Assembly (NCBI GenBank): GCA_021812735.1
Contig: JAKAMV010000642.1
Coordinates: 1 to 6,031 of the forward strand
DNA from: Chloroflexota bacterium
GTDB lineage: Bacteria; Chloroflexota; Limnocylindria; Limnocylindrales; CSP1-4
Length of the DNA stretch: 6,031 nucleotides
Direction of reading: 5' to 3'
Under the pieces are notes generated by a model. That model was not told the origin of the DNA. It was given only the letters and a program-made list of their open reading frames with translations, and ran no database searches. The position numbers and the translations under genes were made by a program. The first letter of the stretch is position 1; every line of letters starts with the position of its first letter. Shown piece after piece: positions 4,432 to 6,031 of this stretch.

Positions 4432-5397
4432 TTACGCGCGGTCGGCCTTCTCCGCCGCCGCGCGCAGGCAGGCCAGCACCCGCGGGTCGATCCAGCCCGG
4501 CGCGGCCGTCCGCTCCTCGAGGTTCTCGACGCCCATCCAGGCAAGCAGGCGCTCCTGCCAGGCCGCGTCCCAGCCCTCCGGGAGGGGCCTCGGCTCGCCC
4601 ACGCTCGGGCGCTGCTCGTCGTCATCGGCGCCCGCACCGGCCTCGTCGGGCCACATGGGCGCGTAGACCGGCTCGCCCACCGTGGTCGGATCCCAGCCGA
4701 GGCGCCGGAGGCGCCCGCGCATCTCCGTTGCGAGGCTCCCGTCCAGCGGGACCAGCTCGTCCGGCGACGGCCGCTCGAGGTACAGGTGCGTGAGGTCGAG
4801 CAGTCGGGCGAGCTCGCCGATCGGGTCCTCGTGGTCGTCCACGCGGAGGTCGATCCAGCGGTCATTGCCGCCGCCGTACCCGCCGCGCTCGCGCACGATG
4901 AGCAGCGCGGCTGATTCCCGCCCGCGCCGGTCGCCGCCCTGCGCGTCCGCGGCCACGAGGCACGCCACCAGGAGCTCCGGGAAGGGGAGGCCCCCGCTCT
5001 CGAACGTCTCCGCCAGCGCGTCGACCACGGCCGCCCCCGCGAGGATGTTCCCCTGTGCTGCGTAGTTCGGGCCCGTGCGGCCCCCCGCCCAGGCGAAGCA
5101 CGAACGGCCGGTGTAGCTGGCCGAACGCCCGCTCGCGTCCACGATGCCCAGCTGGCGCTGCCCTCGCAGCCCGTCTGACTCGGTGAGGCGCGCGACGGCC
5201 GCCTCGGCGTCTGCCCCGCCGGCGAGAAGCGCCAGGCCGTCCGGGCCATAGGCGACGTTGGCGAAGGACTGGGTCGCGATGGCGCCGACGCCCGCGCGCG
5301 CCCAGGGCACCACGGAACCGACAGCGAGGAACCGCGACTGGACCGCGACGCCGAGGTCGCCGGTCGCCGAATCGCGGGCGACGATCGAGTAGGTCAC
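4432..5397 (-). CDS. DUF1028 domain protein with PG-binding-like C-terminus
   Basis: The product is 321 residues. Residues 1-210 are a full DUF1028 domain: MTYSIVARDSATGDLGVAVQ (1-20), SRFLAVGSVVPWARAGVGAI (21-40), ATQSFANVAYGPDGL (41-55), then GRTGPNYAAQGNIL (106-119) and GGDRRGRESAALL (154-166), ending GGYGGGNDRWIDLRVDDH (172-189). The family has an Ntn-hydrolase-like fold and is thought to be a hydrolase, but its substrate is not established. Residues about 275-312 (WDAAWQERLLAWMGVENLEER, cut at 20: DAAWQERLLAWMGVENLEER; then WIDPRVLACLR) match the C-terminal putative peptidoglycan-binding segment often joined to DUF1028. There is no signal peptide, so it is probably cytoplasmic. The start is GTG at 5397, with GGAGGA six bases before it. 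It converges with marR, and the shared 27-base gap has no obvious terminator. Family call is firm, role is not. Confidence 0.93.
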   Translation of the reverse strand: MTYSIVARDSATGDLGVAVQSRFLAVGSVVPWARAGVGAIATQSFANVAYGPDGLALLAGGADAEAAVARLTESDGLRGQRQLGIVDASGRSASYTGRSCFAWAGGRTGPNYAAQGNILAGAAVVDALAETFESGGLPFPELLVACLVAADAQGGDRRGRESAALLIVRERGGYGGGNDRWIDLRVDDHEDPIGELARLLDLTHLYLERPSPDELVPLDGSLATEMRGRLRRLGWDPTTVGEPVYAPMWPDEAGAGADDDEQRPSVGEPRPLPEGWDAAWQERLLAWMGVENLEERTAAPGWIDPRVLACLRAAAEKADRA

Positions 5398-5403
5398 GGT
5401 GGC

Positions 5404-5409
5404 TCCTCC
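5404..5409 (-). promoter_or_regulatory. Ribosome binding site of the DUF1028 gene
   Basis: GGAGGA on the minus strand lies six bases before a GTG, which fixes GTG at 5397 as the start; this also matches the family's N-terminus (M-T-Y-S-I-V-A-R-D). Confidence 0.85.
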
Positions 5410-5634
5410 TCAGGCGGGCCTTGGTCGCCCCGGTGGCTGTCCGCCCACACGGCAGCCCTAGGTCCATCATCGGGCAGGCGGGCCAAGACCGCGACCTGGC
5501 ACCGCTCCAAACCTGACGAAGCGCGGTTCGCGCAGCGCCGCACCTGAAACAAGACCGCAAGCCCACCCCGCCACCCGTTGTGGCCCCTGACCCCGGACAG
5601 GACGTCTACCGGATACGCCCCAGGAGAGGTTCTC
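5410..5634. other. Divergent intergenic region between DUF1028 and PfpI genes
   Basis: This stretch should hold the promoters of both genes, but I find no convincing -35/-10 pair on either strand. CAGGCGGGCC occurs twice (5411-5420 and 5475-5484), followed by TTGGTCG and AAGACCG respectively. An open frame crosses the region on the minus strand (to 5693), but it has no family features. Confidence 0.5.
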
Positions 5635-5653
5635 GCCCCGCCGTGCGCGGGGC
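5635..5653 (+). other. GC hairpin just before the PfpI ribosome binding site
   Basis: Perfect seven-base arms GCCCCGC and GCGGGGC enclose a CGTGC loop, ending five bases before the GGAGGT. No T-tract follows, so it is not a terminator. It could modulate access to the ribosome site if transcribed; chance is possible at this GC content. Confidence 0.4.
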
Positions 5654-5658
5654 CGATC

Positions 5659-5664
5659 GGAGGT
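5659..5664 (+). promoter_or_regulatory. Ribosome binding site of the PfpI-like gene
   Basis: GGAGGT six bases before the ATG at 5671. It supports this frame, which has no stop before the window end. Confidence 0.8.
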
Positions 5665-5670
5665 GCCGAG

Positions 5671-6031
5671 ATGGCCCATGAGCTCAGGGGCAAGCGGATC
5701 GCAGTCCTCGCGACGGACGGTGTCGAGGCGACCGAGCTTCAGAAGCCGTGCGATGCGGCAGAGCAGGTCGGCGCCAGTGTCGAGCTATTCTCGATCAGGC
5801 CGTGTGCCATCCAGGGCGTGGACGGTATGGACAAGGCCAACACCTTCCCCGTGACGAGCACCGTCGAGATGGCGAGCCCCGATGCGTTCGACGGCCTGGT
5901 GCTGCCGGGCGGCGTCGCCGACCCGGACAAGCTGCGTGTCAACAAGGCGGCCGTGGCGTTCGCCAAGTCGTTCTTCGAGGGCCCCCACCGCCCGCGAATC
6001 GGCCGCGAGTCACTCCAGACTCGTCGCGGCC
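5671..6031 (+). CDS. PfpI / DJ-1-like amidotransferase-fold protein, partial and possibly degraded
   Basis: The visible 120 residues start MAHELRGKRIAVLATDGVEA, the usual beginning of bacterial PfpI-type proteins (class I glutamine amidotransferase-like fold; intracellular protease or deglycase-like). GVEATEL (18-24) holds the conserved Glu. VELFSIRP (37-44), IQGVDGMDKANTFPV (47-61) and FDGLVLPGGVADPDKLRVN (73-91) are all in family order, followed by AVAFAKSFFE (94-103). After residue 103 (base 5980) the match stops. The expected KPVAAICHGPW, with the catalytic Cys, is missing and GPHRPRIGRESLQTRRG appears instead. Multiple base errors at a contig end, an internal deletion, or gene decay would explain this. 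Cys 27 and Cys 45, and codons such as CTA, TGT and AGT, are also unusual for the neighbourhood. The family is sure for residues 1-103; an active enzyme is not supported. Confidence 0.8.
   Translation, partial: MAHELRGKRIAVLATDGVEATELQKPCDAAEQVGASVELFSIRPCAIQGVDGMDKANTFPVTSTVEMASPDAFDGLVLPGGVADPDKLRVNKAAVAFAKSFFEGPHRPRIGRESLQTRRG

Noticed and set aside
3672..4793. A 373-codon plus-strand open frame overlapping marR
   Set aside because: It is the wrong frame through marR and runs antisense through DUF1028; its product is almost wholly Arg/Pro/Ala.
4020..5249. A 409-codon minus-strand open frame over DUF1028 and marR
   Set aside because: It is an out-of-frame shadow of DUF1028, rich in Arg, Ser and Thr, without family motifs.
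5394..5693. A 99-codon minus-strand frame in the DUF1028/PfpI gap
   Set aside because: No Shine-Dalgarno, no domain, and it would start inside the PfpI gene; codon bias is weaker than in real neighbours.

Overview
The window is very GC-rich with almost every third codon position G or C, and it carries tightly packed bacterial genes. There are no rRNA or tRNA genes, insertion sequences, phage genes or CRISPR arrays that I can see. DUF421, DUF3072, DUF1028, MarR and GNAT genes with high-GC codon use fit an actinobacterium or a high-GC Chloroflexota-type soil or freshwater bacterium. The sequence alone does not decide between these. Both ends cut through genes, so this may be a short metagenomic contig. 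No gap without a gene exceeds 300 bases.

Layout. Positions 1-3642 hold six genes, all on the minus strand. In transcription order they are a small unknown protein (3412-3642), two unrelated GNAT acetyltransferases (2742-3275, then 2102-2698), an unknown two-part protein with a helical N-terminus and a PUA/EVE-like C-terminus (1050-1946), a DUF3072 protein (506-913) and a DUF421/YetF-like membrane protein cut by the left edge (3-473). On the plus strand lies a MarR regulator (3799-4404). It converges with a DUF1028 gene (4432-5397, minus). A PfpI/DJ-1-like gene (5671 onward, plus) diverges from DUF1028 and runs off the right edge. Its last ~50 bases no longer match the family.

The most informative region is the short AT-rich gap 3643-3798 between the small gene and marR. 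It holds two back-to-back sigma70-type promoters. Each has a perfect TTGACA -35 box and a 17-base spacer, and they are mirror images about one point (3752/3753). The -35 boxes sit inside an inverted repeat (ATGTCAAG / CTTGACAT), and a CTTGA-TG-TCAAG palindrome overlaps one of them. This looks like an autoregulated, divergent MarR switch, with the 76-residue protein as the probable co-regulated target. The marR transcript is predicted to start at or next to its ATG, so it is probably leaderless.

The rest looks like ordinary chromosomal housekeeping or accessory content. I see no convincing multi-gene novel system. The best candidates for new biology are the MarR/small-protein switch, the His-rich MarR tail and the unknown two-part protein.
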